32,908 nt of DNA from CAIXQW01 sp046049675 (GCA_046049675.1 JBJORA010000078.1:1-32908), one strand, 5' to 3'. Shown: positions 7,581 through 15,616, numbered from the stretch's first letter. Made by a program: numbers and translations. The notes: generated by a model not told the origin, from the sequence alone.

Positions 7581-10424
7581 ATGAGTCATTTATTTGAGCA
7601 GCAGCGCGCTGAGTTTAGCAGAAGACATATTGGCATTAATGCATCTGATTTAAGTGCTATGCTAGAAGTTATAGGTACCAATAGCCTTGATGCCTTGATA
7701 GATAAAACTGTTCCTGCTGGTATTCGCAGTGGTAAGGCGCTTAATATACCTGAAGCCATTAGCGAAGCACAATACTTGAATGAGCTCAAGGCTTTAAGTA
7801 AAAAGAACCAAGTATGCAAGTCTTATATTGGTTGTGGCTATTACGATACTTTTACGCCAAGCGTTATTCTTCGTAATATTTTTGAAAACCCAGGTTGGTA
7901 TACGCAATACACGCCGTACCAAGCAGAAATCGCACAGGGCCGCTTAGAAAGCTTGCTTAACTATCAAACGATGGTATGCGACCTTACAGGCTTGCCTATC
8001 AGCAATGCAAGTTTGTTAGACGAAGCTACGGCTGCTGCAGAAGCAATGAACATGTTTTGCTTCTTTGTAAACAAGGATGCTAATAATTTGGGTAAGCCGA
8101 AGTTTTTTGTTGACGAGCATGTATTTCCTCAAGTTAAAAATGTAATCATCACGCGTGCAACGCCGCTTGGCATTGAAGTAGTGTTTGGCGATTACAAACA
8201 AGCACAATTAGACGAGACTTACTTTGGTGCCTACGTTCAATATCCAAATAATTGGGGTGCTGTTGTAGACTATCAAAACTTTATAGAGCACGCACATAGC
8301 AAGAGCATTTATGTGGCTATGGGTACTGATTTGCTAGCGCTTTGCTTGCTTACAAGCCCAGGCGAATTAGGTGCTGATGTTGCTGTTGGTAGTGCGCAGC
8401 GTTTCGGAGTACCACTTGGTTACGGTGGTCCTCACGCAGCATTTTTTGCTTGTAGCGATGAGTTTAAGCGTCACATACCAGGCCGTATTATTGGTGTAAG
8501 TATTGATGCAAATGGCAAGCGCGCATTGCGTATGGCCTTGCAAACACGCGAGCAGCATATCAAACGCGAGAAAGCAACAAGTAATATTTGTACTGCGCAG
8601 GCTTTGCTGAGTAATATGGCAGCAATGTATGCCGTATACCATGGCCCAGAAGGCTTAAAGCGCATAGCGTTACGTACACATATGCTTGCGACAAGCTTAG
8701 GAACTGCATTAAAAGATGCTGGTTGTAGCTTACGCAGCGACAACTATTTTGATACTATCGTTATAACTGGTCAAGATGCAAATGCCATCAAAGCTAAAGC
8801 TGAGGCTGCTAGCGTAAATCTTAGATATTTAGATAACGGCGATATCGGTATAAGCTTAGATGAAACAACTTCCTTAGAAGATGCACAAGTTTTGGCAAGC
8901 ATTTTTGGTGCTGGCAAAGTTGAAATCGTAGAGCCAAAAGTTACTGAGCGTAGTGCCTATTTGGAGCAAAGTGTCTTTAATAGTCACCACAGCGAAAGCC
9001 AAATGATGCGCTACATTAAAAGCTTGGAAAACAAGGACTTAAGCCTTAATACTAGTATGATTAGTTTAGGTAGTTGTACGATGAAACTTAATGCAGCAAC
9101 AGAGATGATGCCATTAAGCTGGCCTGAGTTTGGTAGAATGCATCCGTTTGCGCCTAGCTCACAAGCTGGTGCATATTTAGAAATGGCAGACGAGTTAAGC
9201 AAATACCTCTGCGAGATTACTGGTTTTGACGCATGTAGCCTGCAGCCAAACAGTGGCGCACAAGGTGAGTATGCTGGTTTATTGGCTATTCGTAGTTATC
9301 ACCTTAGTCAGGGCAACGCTAATCGCAATGTGATGATTATTCCTATCAGTGCACATGGCACTAATCCTGCAAGCGCTGTAATGGCCGGCATGAAGGTTGT
9401 GGTTGTAAAAGCTTTAGAAAACGGCTACATAGACGTTGAAGATTTAAAGCTAAAAGTAGAACAACACAGTGCCAACCTAGCGGGTATAATGATTACCTAC
9501 CCTAGTACTTACGGTGTGTATGAAGAAACTGTAAAAGAAATTACAGATATCATACACGCACACGGTGGTCAAGTTTATATGGATGGTGCAAATATGAATG
9601 CACAGGTTGGACTTACAAGCCCAGGATTAATTGGTGCTGACGTTTGCCACCTGAATTTGCACAAAACTTTTGCAATTCCTCATGGCGGTGGTGGTCCTGG
9701 TATGGGTCCAATATGCGTAAAGCAACACCTAGCGCCATTTGTACCTCAACACTTACAAAATGGTACCGATATGGCAACTAACAATGCTGTAAGTGCTGCG
9801 CAATTAGGCAGTGCGAGTATTTTGCTGATTAGCTATGCATATATTAAGATGCTTGGAGCACAAGGTGTTACAGACAGTACTAAGTATGCAATTCTAAACG
9901 CTAACTATATGCGTGCTCGCCTACAAGAGCATTACGATATCTTATATCTTGGCGTAAATGGTACTTGCGCGCATGAGTTTATTGTAGACCTACGTCCGTT
10001 TAAGAAAACAGCTGAAGTAGAAGCAGAAGACATTGCAAAGCGCTTGATGGACTATGGTTTCCATGCGCCTACAATGAGCTTCCCTGTTGCTGGAACGATT
10101 ATGATTGAGCCTACAGAAAGCGAAGACAAAGCAGAGCTTGATCGTTTTTGTGACGCAATGATTGCAATTCGTGGTGAAATAGCAGCAATTGAAAACGGTA
10201 GTGCAGATAAAGCAAACAATATCTTAAAGCATGCTCCGCATCCACAATATGTTATTATCAATAGCAATTGGGATCGTCCATACACCGTGGAACAAGCTTG
10301 CTTTCCTTTGCCATATGTAAGCCATAACAAGTTTTGGCCAACTACCGCGCGCATCAATAATACACATGGTGACAGAAACCTAGTATGTACGTGCGAGCCG
10401 ACGGAAAGCTATATGGAAAGCTAA
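7581..10424 (+). CDS. gcvP: Glycine dehydrogenase (aminomethyl-transferring), P-protein of the glycine cleavage system
   Basis: 947 residues, the single-chain form in which both homologous halves (GcvPA and GcvPB of other bacteria) are fused. With pyridoxal phosphate it decarboxylates glycine and passes the aminomethyl group to the lipoyl arm of GcvH. The N-half starts FSRRHIGINASDLSAML, with the SYIGCGYYDT, NPGWYTQYTPYQAEIAQGRLE and NICTAQALLSNMAAMYAVYHGP blocks. The C-half carries GSCTMKLNA, QPNSGAQGEYAG, SAHGTNPASA and the PLP-lysine motif HLNLHKTFAIPHGGGGPG, with the Schiff-base Lys at about residue 695. GcvT and GcvH are not adjacent, so they must be encoded elsewhere. All key motifs are intact. 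Confidence 0.98.
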   Translation: MSHLFEQQRAEFSRRHIGINASDLSAMLEVIGTNSLDALIDKTVPAGIRSGKALNIPEAISEAQYLNELKALSKKNQVCKSYIGCGYYDTFTPSVILRNIFENPGWYTQYTPYQAEIAQGRLESLLNYQTMVCDLTGLPISNASLLDEATAAAEAMNMFCFFVNKDANNLGKPKFFVDEHVFPQVKNVIITRATPLGIEVVFGDYKQAQLDETYFGAYVQYPNNWGAVVDYQNFIEHAHSKSIYVAMGTDLLALCLLTSPGELGADVAVGSAQRFGVPLGYGGPHAAFFACSDEFKRHIPGRIIGVSIDANGKRALRMALQTREQHIKREKATSNICTAQALLSNMAAMYAVYHGPEGLKRIALRTHMLATSLGTALKDAGCSLRSDNYFDTIVITGQDANAIKAKAEAASVNLRYLDNGDIGISLDETTSLEDAQVLASIFGAGKVEIVEPKVTERSAYLEQSVFNSHHSESQMMRYIKSLENKDLSLNTSMISLGSCTMKLNAATEMMPLSWPEFGRMHPFAPSSQAGAYLEMADELSKYLCEITGFDACSLQPNSGAQGEYAGLLAIRSYHLSQGNANRNVMIIPISAHGTNPASAVMAGMKVVVVKALENGYIDVEDLKLKVEQHSANLAGIMITYPSTYGVYEETVKEITDIIHAHGGQVYMDGANMNAQVGLTSPGLIGADVCHLNLHKTFAIPHGGGGPGMGPICVKQHLAPFVPQHLQNGTDMATNNAVSAAQLGSASILLISYAYIKMLGAQGVTDSTKYAILNANYMRARLQEHYDILYLGVNGTCAHEFIVDLRPFKKTAEVEAEDIAKRLMDYGFHAPTMSFPVAGTIMIEPTESEDKAELDRFCDAMIAIRGEIAAIENGSADKANNILKHAPHPQYVIINSNWDRPYTVEQACFPLPYVSHNKFWPTTARINNTHGDRNLVCTCEPTESYMES

Positions 10425-10496
10425 TTTAGGGTAAGTTTGTACTATTTTTTGTGGTTGTAGTGGTTGCGCGTGTGTCGTACACTACTATAGTATTTG

Positions 10497-10504
10497 TATC
10501 TTTG
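10497..10504 (+). promoter_or_regulatory. -7 element (TATCTTTG) of amn
   Basis: TATCTTTG ends 10 bases before the amn ATG at 10515, so the mRNA leader would be only about 6-8 bases. Confidence 0.45.
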
Positions 10505-10514
10505 TGTAATATTC

Positions 10515-11285
10515 ATGAAGACAAAGCAAGATATTGTAGAAAATTGGTTACCTAGATACACGGGCGAAGCGCTTGAAAACTTTGGGCAATACATACTTCT
10601 ATGCAACTTTAGTAATTATGTCGATATTTTTGCAAAGCGCTACAAAGTAAAGGTTATCGGTAAAGACAAGCCAATGCAATGTGCTACAGCTAACAATATT
10701 ACCATCATTAATTTTGGTATGGGCAGTGCAAGTGCTGCCACTGTGATGGATTTATTGAGTGCGATAAAGCCCAAGGCCGTTTTGTTTTTAGGTAAATGTG
10801 GTGGCTTAAAGAAAAAGAACAAACTTGGCGACCTTATACTTCCTATTGCGGCAATACGAGGAGAAGGAACTAGTAACGACTACTTTCCTGCAGAAGTACC
10901 AGCATTGCCAGCATTTGCACTAGAGAAAGCTATTTCTACTACCATACGCGATAAAGCCCTAGACTATTGGACTGGTACTGTATATACAACAAATAGAAGA
11001 GTATGGGAGCACGATAGCGAATTTAAGAAATACTTACAGGCTATACGTGTAATGGCGATAGACATGGAAACAGCTACAATTTTTATTACAGGCTTCTACA
11101 ACCATATACCAACGGGGGCTTTGCTGTTAGTAAGCGACAACCCAATGACGCCAGAAGGTGTAAAAACTGCTGCAAGCGACAATAAAGTTACAGGTAGTTT
11201 TGTGGATAGACATTTGGATATTGGTATAGATAGCCTTAACCAATTGATTAATCGAGGACTAACAGTAAGACATCTGAAATACTAA
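10515..11285 (+). CDS. amn: AMP nucleosidase (short Bacteroidota form)
   Basis: 256 residues. The start is taken at ATG 10515 (MKTKQDIVENWLPRYTG); the frame is open to 10494, but that would put the -7 element inside the gene. The protein belongs to the nucleoside phosphorylase (PNP/UDP) fold: NITIINFGMGSASAATVMD, FLGKCGGL, GDLILPIAAIRGEGTS, MAIDMETATIFITGFYNH and LLVSDNPMTPEGVKT, where the Asp of SDNP is the likely catalytic acid. It hydrolyses AMP to adenine and ribose 5-phosphate in the cytoplasm. It lacks the N-terminal regulatory domain of the longer proteobacterial Amn, as is usual for Bacteroidota. Another purine nucleosidase or phosphorylase is possible, but the N-terminal WLPRYTG pattern favours Amn. 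Confidence 0.88.
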   Translation: MKTKQDIVENWLPRYTGEALENFGQYILLCNFSNYVDIFAKRYKVKVIGKDKPMQCATANNITIINFGMGSASAATVMDLLSAIKPKAVLFLGKCGGLKKKNKLGDLILPIAAIRGEGTSNDYFPAEVPALPAFALEKAISTTIRDKALDYWTGTVYTTNRRVWEHDSEFKKYLQAIRVMAIDMETATIFITGFYNHIPTGALLLVSDNPMTPEGVKTAASDNKVTGSFVDRHLDIGIDSLNQLINRGLTVRHLKY

Positions 11286-11310
11286 TTTTTTGGCTGGAAT
11301 TATATCATAA

Positions 11311-11401
11311 AGGGTGTAAAATTGCTGAAAATTGTTAAAATATAACTTTTAGGGTGTAAAAATATTGGGTAGATGTAAATATACACCTTAAAGGTTGTAA
11401 A
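11311..11401 (+). promoter_or_regulatory. Operator-like repeat array upstream of hipB
   Basis: The core TGTAAA recurs at 11315, 11355, 11374 and 11396, twice inside the identical decamer AGGGTGTAAA (11311-11320 and 11351-11360). Successive cores are 40, 19 and 22 bases apart, close to multiples of two helical turns. The last copy pairs with an inverted TACACCTT (11382-11389) to give an imperfect dyad. The array ends about 9 bases before the hipB GTG start. Binding by HipB is inferred from position. Confidence 0.55.
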
Positions 11402-11409
11402 TTTGTTGG

Positions 11410-11634
11410 GTGAAAAAGGAAAAGAGCAATCTTGTACGCTTCATAAAGCAGCGCCGAAAAGCAGTTGGTTTGACACAGGAAGAATTTGCTAACAAAACAG
11501 GTGTTGGCTTACGTTTTATGCGCGAGCTAGAGCAAGGAAAGCCTACTGTGCGCATGGATAAAGTAAATGCCGTGCTAGCCATGTTTGGTTACGAACTAGG
11601 ACCAGTGCCACACGAAAGTAAAACAGATGAATAG
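11410..11634 (+). CDS. hipB: HipB-like Xre-family antitoxin/repressor
   Basis: 74 residues with a GTG start (GTG AAA AAG) inside the repeat-rich upstream region; no better start exists. It is a compact helix-turn-helix protein: LVRFIKQRRKAVGLTQEEFANKTGVGLRFMRELEQGKPTVRMDKVNAVLAMFGYELG. The recognition helix covers about 32-40, and the MFGYELG end is typical of HipB. Known role: HipB dimers bind the operon's operator and, in HipBST, support neutralisation of the kinase together with HipS. Its stop overlaps the hipS start by 8 bases, indicating translational coupling. It belongs with the next two genes as one operon. Confidence is high for the fold and good for the HipB role because of the neighbours. 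Confidence 0.88.
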   Translation: MKKEKSNLVRFIKQRRKAVGLTQEEFANKTGVGLRFMRELEQGKPTVRMDKVNAVLAMFGYELGPVPHESKTDE

Positions 11635-11959
11635 AGTTGCATACATATACATGAAAAATGTGCTTGCAGGTACTTTGCAAGAAACAGAAAGTGGCTACGA
11701 TTTTTGTTATGATGCAAGCTACCTTAATCTTGCTGGTGCAATGGCAGTAAGTCAAACCTTGCCACTGCAAGCTGACGCGCATAGTAGCACTACCCTACAT
11801 GCTTTTTTTGACGGCCTCATACCAGAAGGTTGGCTATTGGATATAGCGCAAGACACATGGAAAATCAACGTGCGTGACAGAATGGCGTTATTGCTAGCTT
11901 GCTGTAAAGATTGCATTGGCGCTGTAAGTGTAAGACAAGAAATTGAACTTTTGCCATAG
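11627..11959 (+). CDS. hipS: HipS-like protein: stand-alone HipA N-terminal subdomain
   Basis: 110 residues that correspond only to the N-subdomain-1 of HipA (Couple_hipA): VAYIYMKNVLAGTLQETESGYDFCYDASYL, then AVSQTLPL, then the conserved LHAFFDGLIPEGWLLD and a final GAVSVR strand. It ends with a clean stop eight bases before the kinase gene, so it is a separate protein rather than the start of a HipA. This is the arrangement of HipBST in enteropathogenic E. coli, where HipS, not HipB, is the main antitoxin and a HipS tryptophan wedges into the HipT kinase. W69 in PEGW is the candidate here (inference). It probably acts in the cytoplasm in a complex with HipT and HipB. Confidence 0.85.
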   Translation: MNRVAYIYMKNVLAGTLQETESGYDFCYDASYLNLAGAMAVSQTLPLQADAHSSTTLHAFFDGLIPEGWLLDIAQDTWKINVRDRMALLLACCKDCIGAVSVRQEIELLP

Positions 11960-11967
11960 TGTAAACT

Positions 11968-13017
11968 ATGAAAAATTATAAGAAGACATATAGTCGTGAA
12001 TACGTACAAGCCTTATTTGAAAACAAAGAGGGCTTAATGGTGGAAGAACCACCTATGCAACTTGTTGTGCCTAGCAATAAGTGTTTGTTTTGCTATGAGC
12101 GACTACAGCAGGGTGCTTATTTTCATGAGGCTTGCAACAAAAGGTTCTTCGCAGAAAAAGAAACACCCTTGCTAGATTTTAGATTGCAAGACTTAAAACT
12201 TCTTGCGCAACACATACTGCAATCGCAACAAGCTGTAGCTGGTGTACAAGCTAAAATTTCTTTGAGCAAAACAAAGCAAGGTGGTGATTCAAGCAAAAAG
12301 CTTACCATAGTAGGTATGCACGGTCATTACATACTAAAGCCGCCAAGCCACTACTATCCTGAATTGCCAGAAGTAGAAGATGTAACAATGCATCTAGCCC
12401 AAGCTTGCGGCTTAGATGTAGTGCCACATACACTCGTTTATTTAAGCGATGGAACTAGATGTTATCTTACCAAACGTGTTGACAGGCTTACAAAAAATCG
12501 TATGCTTCATATGGAAGATTTGTGCCAATTAAGCGGTCGTCTAACTGAAGATAAATACAAAGGAAGCCATGAACAGGCTTGCAAAGTTTTGATGCAATAC
12601 AGCGCTACGCCATTGGTAGATGCAAGCAATTATTGGGATTTGGTTCTGTTTTGCTTTCTTACGGGTAATGCTGATATGCACTTAAAGAATTTTTCTTTGT
12701 TGGAAAATACAGCTTTAGGTGGCTATACTCTTTCGCCAGCTTACGATTTATTAAATACGGCAGTTGTAAATCCTGCTGATAAAGAAGAACTAGCACTAAC
12801 GCTCAATGGCAAAAAAAGTAAGCTTAAGCAAAGTGACTTTCGCGCCGCATATTTAAGAAGTGGCTTGACTGAGAAAGCATTCGATAAAATGTTAGAAAGC
12901 TTGTATTACTGTTTACCAGCTATGCTGAGTAAATTAGAGGACTCATTCTTAAGCAACGCAATGAAAGAAGCTTATCAAAAAGTACTCGTGCAACGCTACC
13001 AGCAGCTATATGCTTAG
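11968..13017 (+). CDS. hipT: HipT-like Ser/Thr kinase toxin (HipA C-terminal domain)
   Basis: 349 residues of HipA-type kinase without the HipA N-subdomain-1. Motifs: Gly-rich loop AVAGVQAKISL (89-99), ATP-binding lysine in YILKPPS (K124), catalytic GNADMHLKN (233-241, D236) and metal-binding PAYDLLN (257-263, D260), so the kinase should be active. E. coli HipT phosphorylates tryptophanyl-tRNA synthetase and autophosphorylates two serines in its SIS loop; here these positions are Ala89 and Ala91. Near the N-terminus C39-x2-C42-x10-H53-x2-C56 resembles a zinc-binding knuckle. About 35 residues precede it, so an internal start (M30) is possible. The gene ends in a 4-base convergent overlap with dapA. 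The target is unknown. Confidence 0.87.
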   Translation: MKNYKKTYSREYVQALFENKEGLMVEEPPMQLVVPSNKCLFCYERLQQGAYFHEACNKRFFAEKETPLLDFRLQDLKLLAQHILQSQQAVAGVQAKISLSKTKQGGDSSKKLTIVGMHGHYILKPPSHYYPELPEVEDVTMHLAQACGLDVVPHTLVYLSDGTRCYLTKRVDRLTKNRMLHMEDLCQLSGRLTEDKYKGSHEQACKVLMQYSATPLVDASNYWDLVLFCFLTGNADMHLKNFSLLENTALGGYTLSPAYDLLNTAVVNPADKEELALTLNGKKSKLKQSDFRAAYLRSGLTEKAFDKMLESLYYCLPAMLSKLEDSFLSNAMKEAYQKVLVQRYQQLYA

Positions 13018-13895
13018 CTTATAGTTGCCATAAATTCATCGAGCTTTTGCGCAGTATTGCTACTTACAGGTACTACTGGTAAACGCAATTCATTTTTGCA
13101 AATACCGAGTTTGCTCAACACATACTTGACACCTGGAGGATTGCCATCAGCAAATAGCAGGTTGATGCCATCTAGTAGTTTATAATGTAGGTTACGCGCA
13201 GTATCGTAGTTGCCTTGGAGGGCGCTTTGCACTAAGGTACAAAAGTCTTTTGTGTAACAATTAGCAGCAACACTTATTACGCCTTGCAAGCCAGCTGCGA
13301 TTTGTGGAAGTACTAGGTCGTCGTCACCGCTCAACACCATAAACCCTTCAGGTGCGCCAGCCACGATGGCCATATTCTGCGCTAAATTGCCACTTGCTTC
13401 TTTCACAGCAAAAGCATTTGGACAAGCGTTGGCAATTTTAATTACCGTGTCAGCCAGCATATTTGCACCTGTTCTGCCAGGCACGTTATATAGGATTACC
13501 GGCAAAGGGCTCGCCTTGCATACCGTTACAAAATGTTCGTAAATGCCTTGTTGTGTTGGCTTATTGTAGTAAGGCACTACAGATAGAATCGCATCTACTT
13601 TACTTAGATCATATGACTGAAAGGCTTCTAAAACCTCTTGTGTATTATTGCCGCCAATACCAGCTACAACAGGTACTCTGCTATCGTTTACAGATATAAT
13701 ATGTTGAAGTACTTTTTTCTTTTCATCGGCACTTAGCGTTGGCGTTTCGCCGGTAGTACCTAAAGCTACTAAGTAGTTGACACCGCCATCAATAACGTGA
13801 TTTACAAGCTTAGTAAGTGCATCAAAGTCTATAGATTTATCGCTATTAAATGGTGTAACCAACGCAACACCCGTGCCTTTAAATTTTTCGTTCAT
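13014..13895 (-). CDS. dapA: 4-hydroxy-tetrahydrodipicolinate synthase
   Basis: 293 residues, standard length. It condenses pyruvate with aspartate semialdehyde, the first committed step to diaminopimelate and lysine. The TIM-barrel sites are intact: GTTGE (46-50) with the Thr-Thr pair, VVPYYNKP (Tyr109/110), the catalytic Tyr136 in YNVPGR (136-141, Arg141 binding the substrate carboxyl), and the Schiff-base Lys165 in AVKEASGN. Its start overlaps the upstream DUF6913-like gene by 17 bases, so both belong to one operon with accA. Its last codon overlaps the stop of hipT from the other strand by 4 bases. Lyases of the same family (NanA, KDG aldolase) are excluded by motif details and length. 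Confidence 0.96.
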   Translation of the reverse strand: MNEKFKGTGVALVTPFNSDKSIDFDALTKLVNHVIDGGVNYLVALGTTGETPTLSADEKKKVLQHIISVNDSRVPVVAGIGGNNTQEVLEAFQSYDLSKVDAILSVVPYYNKPTQQGIYEHFVTVCKASPLPVILYNVPGRTGANMLADTVIKIANACPNAFAVKEASGNLAQNMAIVAGAPEGFMVLSGDDDLVLPQIAAGLQGVISVAANCYTKDFCTLVQSALQGNYDTARNLHYKLLDGINLLFADGNPPGVKYVLSKLGICKNELRLPVVPVSSNTAQKLDEFMATIS

Positions 13896-14436
13896 ATGCT
13901 TGTTTTTTTAGTACTTCATTTACGCTTGTGATAAATGCTTGCAAATCATCTTCCTCAGAAGTATACACAAAGATATCTGTAATTTCAAAGAGGTGGTCGC
14001 GCATAGCTCCTACCCTGCATTTTGCAATGCTCGTTGCAGATAAATATTTTAGCGGTGCACAATCATTGAAATACAAATTGAGCAACATGTCAAACTTCTT
14101 TTTGACGAAACGATCGGTACGTGGTGTGTACGGCAACCCTTGCTTATTTAGATCGCTAGGTTTTATAGTAGGTAAGAAAATATTTCTAGGCACTTCCTTA
14201 GCATCAATAAACATCAGAACCTCCGTTTCAAAACCTAGGTTGTCCAACTCTTTTTTGTATTGCATGACTAAATCGTGAGTGGCAAGATCAGTATAATATA
14301 CAAGCATCCCAACACGAAAGGCATCTTTAAAATAGCTAAGTTCACGTTGAACAGTATCGGCAGTTTGCTCCCATAGCGGCTGCCCTTCTTTAGCAGTGCC
14401 CTTAAAGAGTGTTTTTATTTTGTCGAGAAAGCCCAA
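13879..14436 (-). CDS. DUF6913-like conserved Bacteroidota protein
   Basis: 185 residues with no signal peptide or membrane helix, so probably cytoplasmic. The start MGFLDKIKTLF is followed by a basic, amphipathic N-terminus, a block VGMLVYYTDL..VMQYKKEL, the strand ETEVLMFIDAKEVP, then KKKFDMLLNLYFNDCAPLKYLSATSIAKCRVG and a C-terminal ITDIFVYTSEEDDLQAFITSV. This pattern matches, to my recollection, the DUF6913 proteins found widely in Bacteroidota beside dapA. No function is known to me and none is proposed. It lies 6 bases after accA and overlaps dapA by 17 bases. The conserved F-D-x-L-x-N-L-Y block suggests a folded domain. Confidence 0.65.
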   Translation of the reverse strand: MGFLDKIKTLFKGTAKEGQPLWEQTADTVQRELSYFKDAFRVGMLVYYTDLATHDLVMQYKKELDNLGFETEVLMFIDAKEVPRNIFLPTIKPSDLNKQGLPYTPRTDRFVKKKFDMLLNLYFNDCAPLKYLSATSIAKCRVGAMRDHLFEITDIFVYTSEEDDLQAFITSVNEVLKKQAYERKI

Positions 14437-14442
14437 TATCTG

Positions 14443-15396
14443 CTATGCCTCGTTGTAGAATCCCATTTTGCTAAACTTTTGGATACGATCTTCTATGCGC
14501 TGCTCCGTATCAATTGCGCTTAGGCTAGCGATGTTTGTTTGTAGGTATGCTTTAATAGATGCTGCCATAGCACTTGGATTAGTGTGGGCACCACCTACTG
14601 GTTCATTGATTACATCGTCTACAAGGCCGAAGCTCTTCATATGTGCGCTTGTAAGCTTAAGTTCGCTTGCAGCTTTTTCTTTAAAGTTCCAGCTGCGCCA
14701 TAAAATGCTACTGCAGCTTTCCGGACTAATTACTGTGTACCAAGTATTTTCTAACATTACAACTTTGTCGCCAATGCCAATACCTAAAGCACCACCACTA
14801 GCACCTTCACCAATAATAATACAAATAACAGGGACACGCAGGTTAATCATTTCAAATAAGTTGCGAGCTATTGCTTCGCCTTGACCGCGCTCCTCGGCTT
14901 CTAACCCCGGAAAAGCACCTGGTGTATCAATAAACGCAACGACTGGTCTATTGAACTTCTCAGCAAGCTTCATCAAGCGAAGTGCTTTGCGATAGCCTTC
15001 AGGGTTTGCCATACCAAAGTTTCTTAATTGACGTTGCTTGGTATTTCTGCCCTTTTGCTGACCTATTACCATCACGGGCATTTCTCCTAGATTGGCAAAA
15101 CCACCAACCATTGCTTTGTCATCCGCAACGCTACGGTCGCCGTGCATTTCTTGGAAGTCAGTAAAGATGTGTTCAATATAATCCAAGGTATAGGGCCTAT
15201 CTGGATGGCGGCTAAGCTCTACTTTTTGCCAATCACTTAGGTCTGCGTAGATTTTTTCTGTGGTTTCTGCAACTTTCTTCTCAAGCTCAGCAATAGCTGG
15301 TCCCATATCCACATTAGTTTTGAGGCCTGTTTCACGGAGCTTTTCAATTTCTTCGTTTAATAGCTCAATTGGTTTCTCAAATGGCAAGTATTGCAT
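14443..15396 (-). CDS. accA: Acetyl-CoA carboxylase carboxyltransferase subunit alpha
   Basis: 317 residues, the normal length. AccA with AccD transfers the carboxyl group from biotin to acetyl-CoA to make malonyl-CoA. The N-terminal coiled region (FEKPIELLNEEIEKLRE) is followed by SRHPDRPYTLDYIEHIF, the glycine-rich VIGQQKGRNTKQR, FNRPVVAFIDTPGAFPG, EERGQGEAIARNLFEM and GEGASGGALGIGIGD that build the oxyanion holes and CoA site, and the C-terminal VISPESCSSILWR. It heads an apparent operon with the DUF6913-like gene and dapA (gaps of 6 and -17 bases). The other subunits are elsewhere. No clear -7/-33 pair is seen in the 231-base divergent region upstream. Confidence 0.97.
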   Translation of the reverse strand: MQYLPFEKPIELLNEEIEKLRETGLKTNVDMGPAIAELEKKVAETTEKIYADLSDWQKVELSRHPDRPYTLDYIEHIFTDFQEMHGDRSVADDKAMVGGFANLGEMPVMVIGQQKGRNTKQRQLRNFGMANPEGYRKALRLMKLAEKFNRPVVAFIDTPGAFPGLEAEERGQGEAIARNLFEMINLRVPVICIIIGEGASGGALGIGIGDKVVMLENTWYTVISPESCSSILWRSWNFKEKAASELKLTSAHMKSFGLVDDVINEPVGGAHTNPSAMAASIKAYLQTNIASLSAIDTEQRIEDRIQKFSKMGFYNEA

Positions 15397-15616
15397 ATGC
15401 GTATATGTAATGTGTTAGTTGTAACGTGTAAAACTAGTATGTTTATCGGCTAATTTTTGCTTTTTGATGTTGTTTTTTACCACACTCCTTTCTGGACAGC
15501 GATTATTATCACCTGCCTCTTGCCAATCTTAGTACCTAAAATTACGTTTGACTACCACTAGTACTTTCATATGTCACCTTTATATAAAATACACTTAACA
15601 GATAAGGTCTGTCAAT

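Noticed and set aside
11627..13017. hipS and hipT as one hipA gene broken by a frameshift
   Set aside because: The two frames do differ, but hipS ends at the natural domain boundary, hipT has its own start and Cys/His segment, and the order matches known HipBST operons. A frameshift would need several coincidences.
11410..13017. Toxin-antitoxin operon as part of a larger mobile element or prophage
   Set aside because: No integrase, transposase, attachment-site repeats or tRNA gene is seen on either side; flanks are housekeeping genes.
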